Part shown: piece by piece, positions 6,967 to 8,208 of the stretch
Layout of the letters: each line of letters opens with the position of its first letter
Position numbering within the stretch: the stretch's first letter is position 1
Source of the DNA: Clostridia bacterium
GTDB lineage: Bacteria > Bacillota > Clostridia > CAKSNL01 > HGM11501
Assembly (NCBI GenBank): GCA_030535815.1
Contig: JAUNRD010000063.1
Coordinates: forward strand, 1-8,208
Reading direction: 5' to 3'
Length of the DNA: 8,208 bases
The notes under the pieces: generated by a model
Seen by the model: only the letters and a program-made list of their open reading frames with translations
Told to the model about the DNA's origin: nothing
The model's database searches: none
Program-made: the position numbers and the translations under genes

Positions 6967-7545
6967 TTATCTCCCTTCAAAGGTAAATTCTTCTTTAAGC
7001 AATGTTTTAAGTGCTTCTTTCGGAAGCCCTACAACATTGGAAAACTCGCCGTCAATTCCGCTTACAAAATTGCCGCCCTCGTCCTGGATACCATATGCTC
7101 CTGCTTTGTCCATAGGAGAGCCTCCGGCTATGTATTTGTCTATTTCTTCTTCACTTAAACTTTTGAAAGTAACTTTAGTCTCTGCACACTTTGATACCGT
7201 TTTTCCCGTCTTTGTATCCGACACACAGTATCCCGTAAATACAGAATGTGTTTTTCCGGAAAGCATCTCAAGCATTCTTTTTGCATCATTTTTATCAGCA
7301 GGCTTTCCAAGTATCTCACCGTCAAGCGCCACAACCGTATCTGCCGCTATTACGAGAAAATCTTTCCCGCAATACTTGCCGGAAATATGAGCAGCCTTAA
7401 GAAGTGAAAGCTCACGAACCAGCAAGTCAGGCTCTGTAACACCTATATTTTCATCAATATCAGCAGGCTCAACCGTAAAGGTAAGCCCCATATCTCCCAA
7501 AATTTCTTTCCTTCTCGGAGACATTGATGCAAGTATATATTTCAT
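6967..7545 (-). CDS. maf: Maf-family nucleotide pyrophosphatase
   Basis: House-cleaning enzyme that hydrolyses non-canonical or excess nucleoside triphosphates to the monophosphate; over-expression of Maf blocks septation in Bacillus. It has 192 residues, as usual. Seen: the SPRR motif (9-12), IAADTVV with the catalytic-type Asp69 (66-72), GKP (80-82), SGKTHSVFTG (96-105), DKAGAYGIQ (146-154) and a VVGLP end (171-175). The Lys in GKP and the Gln in YGIQ resemble the dTTP/UTP-type (YhdE-like) rather than the YceF-type branch; this subgroup call is an inference. ATG 7545 is preferred because GGAG stands 9 bases before it; a TTG three codons upstream (7554) has no room for a ribosome binding site. 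It lies 17 bases after dut and 5 before mreB. In many Clostridia radC separates maf from mreB, but not here. Confidence 0.95.
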   Translation of the reverse strand: MKYILASMSPRRKEILGDMGLTFTVEPADIDENIGVTEPDLLVRELSLLKAAHISGKYCGKDFLVIAADTVVALDGEILGKPADKNDAKRMLEMLSGKTHSVFTGYCVSDTKTGKTVSKCAETKVTFKSLSEEEIDKYIAGGSPMDKAGAYGIQDEGGNFVSGIDGEFSNVVGLPKEALKTLLKEEFTFEGR

Positions 7546-7562
7546 TTTTATCAACTCCGGTT

Positions 7563-8000
7563 TTATACGCCTGTGGAACCAAATCCACCGCCGGCTCTTT
7601 CTGTTTCGGAAAGCTCATCCACTTCTTTAAGTATTGCCTGAATTACAGGAGATATAACCATCTGAGCAATTCTGTCTCCGTTTTTAATTTCAAAAGGCTC
7701 ATCGGAGAGATTAACGAGTGCCACCTTTACCTCACCTCTGTAATCGGAATCTATTACGCCGACGCAGTTAGGAAGAGTTATTCCTTTTTTTGAAGCAAGG
7801 CCGCTTCTTGCATATAAATATGCCGCATATCCTTCCGGAACAGCAATGGCAAATCCCGTAGGAATAAGCTTACGTTCCATAGGCTTTAAGATTACATCCT
7901 CAGCAAGACAAGCGGAAATATCCATTCCCGCCGCGCCTTCTGTCTGATAAGAAGGAAGATTTACACCTTCTGTTAATTTCTTTATTTTAACTTCAAACAT
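7563..8000 (-). CDS. dut: dUTP diphosphatase (trimeric dUTPase)
   Basis: Hydrolyses dUTP to dUMP and pyrophosphate, keeping uracil out of DNA and supplying dUMP for dTMP synthesis; cytosolic homotrimer. It has 145 residues, the normal length for the trimeric class. All five dUTPase motifs are present: motif 1 AAGMDISA (23-30), motif 2 RSGLA (65-69), motif 3 LPNCVGVIDSDYRGEV (76-91, catalytic Asp84), motif 4 NGDRIAQMVI (107-116) and motif 5 RAGGGFGSTG (135-144), which closes over the active site. ATG 8000 has a strong GGAGGAG site 6 bases upstream. It is the first gene after a well-formed promoter and appears to lead the operon; the maf gene, another nucleotide-cleaning enzyme, follows 17 bases later. 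Confidence 0.97.
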   Translation of the reverse strand: MFEVKIKKLTEGVNLPSYQTEGAAGMDISACLAEDVILKPMERKLIPTGFAIAVPEGYAAYLYARSGLASKKGITLPNCVGVIDSDYRGEVKVALVNLSDEPFEIKNGDRIAQMVISPVIQAILKEVDELSETERAGGGFGSTGV

Positions 8001-8006
8001 TTATTT

Positions 8007-8013
8007 CTCCTCC
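8007..8013 (-). promoter_or_regulatory. dut ribosome binding site
   Basis: The minus strand reads GGAGGAG, 6 bases before the dut ATG, a strong Shine-Dalgarno sequence that fixes the start. It is one of the strongest initiation sites in the window. Confidence 0.85.
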
Positions 8014-8033
8014 AAATTTAAACACTCTCTAAT

Positions 8034-8062
8034 ATTTTACCACAAAACAGGATTTTTTTAAA
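8034..8062 (-). promoter_or_regulatory. Predicted sigma-A-type promoter upstream of dut
   Basis: On the minus strand: TTTAAA as -35 (8057-8062, 4 of 6 matches to TTGACA), a 17-base spacer, and TAAAAT as -10 (8034-8039, 5 of 6 matches to TATAAT) preceded by TGG, giving an extended -10. Transcription would start near 8027, leaving a leader of roughly 27 bases before the dut ATG with the ribosome binding site in it. It is the only clear promoter I found between genes, so it may drive the whole dut-to-lepA series. AT-rich DNA produces such matches by chance, so the call is moderate. Confidence 0.55.
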
Positions 8063-8073
8063 GCTTTTTTTTA

Positions 8074-8208
8074 TTATTTATAAAAATAACCTCTGGTGTA
8101 ATTTTTCGGTGTTTCTGTCTTTTCTTTTCCGGCATACATTTTATAAATTTCCACACATTCATCAGGGCTTTCTTTAGTAAACATAATCCTTATTCCCGAC
8201 ACTTTACT
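8074..8208 (-). CDS. C-terminal end of an upstream gene, possibly U32-family peptidase
   Basis: An open frame enters from the right edge and ends with two tandem stop codons (TAA at 8074-8076, then TAA at 8071-8073), giving the last 44 residues of a protein. It reads IRIMFTKESPDECVEIYKMY (residues 6-25 of the fragment) and ends NYTRGYFYK. A beta strand ending in FT, then a helix with ESPxEC, then a terminal TRGxxYK is reminiscent of the tail of U32-family peptidases/tRNA hydroxylation proteins, which often end FTRGxYYRGV; I cannot confirm this from so short a piece. The codon pattern looks coding and matches its neighbours. The gene ends 73 bases before dut with no convincing terminator, so some read-through into dut is possible. 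Confidence 0.6.
   Translation of the reverse strand, partial: SKVSGIRIMFTKESPDECVEIYKMYAGKEKTETPKNYTRGYFYK

Noticed and set aside
7037..7390. Plus-strand open frame of 117 codons opposite maf.
   Set aside because: It is antisense to the Maf gene, whose motifs cover this stretch; the Pro/Ser-rich translation is typical of a reverse-frame shadow.
8053..8073. Run of T and A around AAAGCTTT between the upstream gene and dut, considered as a terminator.
   Set aside because: The palindrome is short and almost pure A/T with no GC stem or loop, so it would not make a stable hairpin. It also overlaps the -35 element of the predicted dut promoter.
1..8208. Mobile element, prophage, toxin-antitoxin or defence system, CRISPR array, tRNA.
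   Set aside because: All coding space is taken by conserved housekeeping genes in one orientation; I saw no direct or inverted repeats, integrase or transposase motifs, or repeat-spacer pattern.

Overview
The window reads as one long, densely packed operon on the minus strand of a bacterial chromosome, probably a member of the Clostridia (Bacillota). The evidence is the gene set and order (maf-mreB-mreC-mreD-mrdA-min-mgsA, a typical clostridial layout), strong AGGAGG-type ribosome binding sites, GTG and TTG starts mixed with ATG, AT-rich spacers, and protein sequences that resemble clostridial homologues. Nothing suggests a plasmid, phage or mobile element. No tRNA, rRNA or CRISPR array was seen.

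In the direction of transcription (high to low coordinates): the last 44 codons of an upstream gene (8074-8208, possibly a U32-family peptidase); a short spacer with a good sigma-A-like promoter; dut (dUTPase); maf (nucleotide pyrophosphatase); mreB, mreC and mreD (rod-shape cytoskeleton and membrane scaffold); mrdA (class B penicillin-binding protein 2); minD (division-site ATPase); an mgsA-like gene (methylglyoxal synthase family); and the first 429 codons of lepA (elongation factor 4), which runs off the left edge. Spacers are 5 to 32 bases, mreD and mrdA overlap by 8 bases, and the minD ribosome binding site overlaps the mrdA stop codon, so translation is probably coupled. No internal terminator is visible. 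There is no stretch over 300 bases without a gene.

Functionally the block joins nucleotide-pool cleaning (Dut, Maf) to lateral cell-wall growth (MreB filaments, MreC/MreD, PBP2), placement of division (MinD), a small metabolic or sensing protein, and translation (LepA). I do not see a previously undescribed system. The points worth a second look are what is missing or altered: minD has no minC or minE beside it, the PBP2 gene has no rodA beside it, radC is absent between maf and mreB, and the MgsA-family protein lacks two residues regarded as essential for catalysis in classical methylglyoxal synthase (Asp71 replaced by Ser, His98 by Tyr, E. coli numbering), although the open reading frame is intact.
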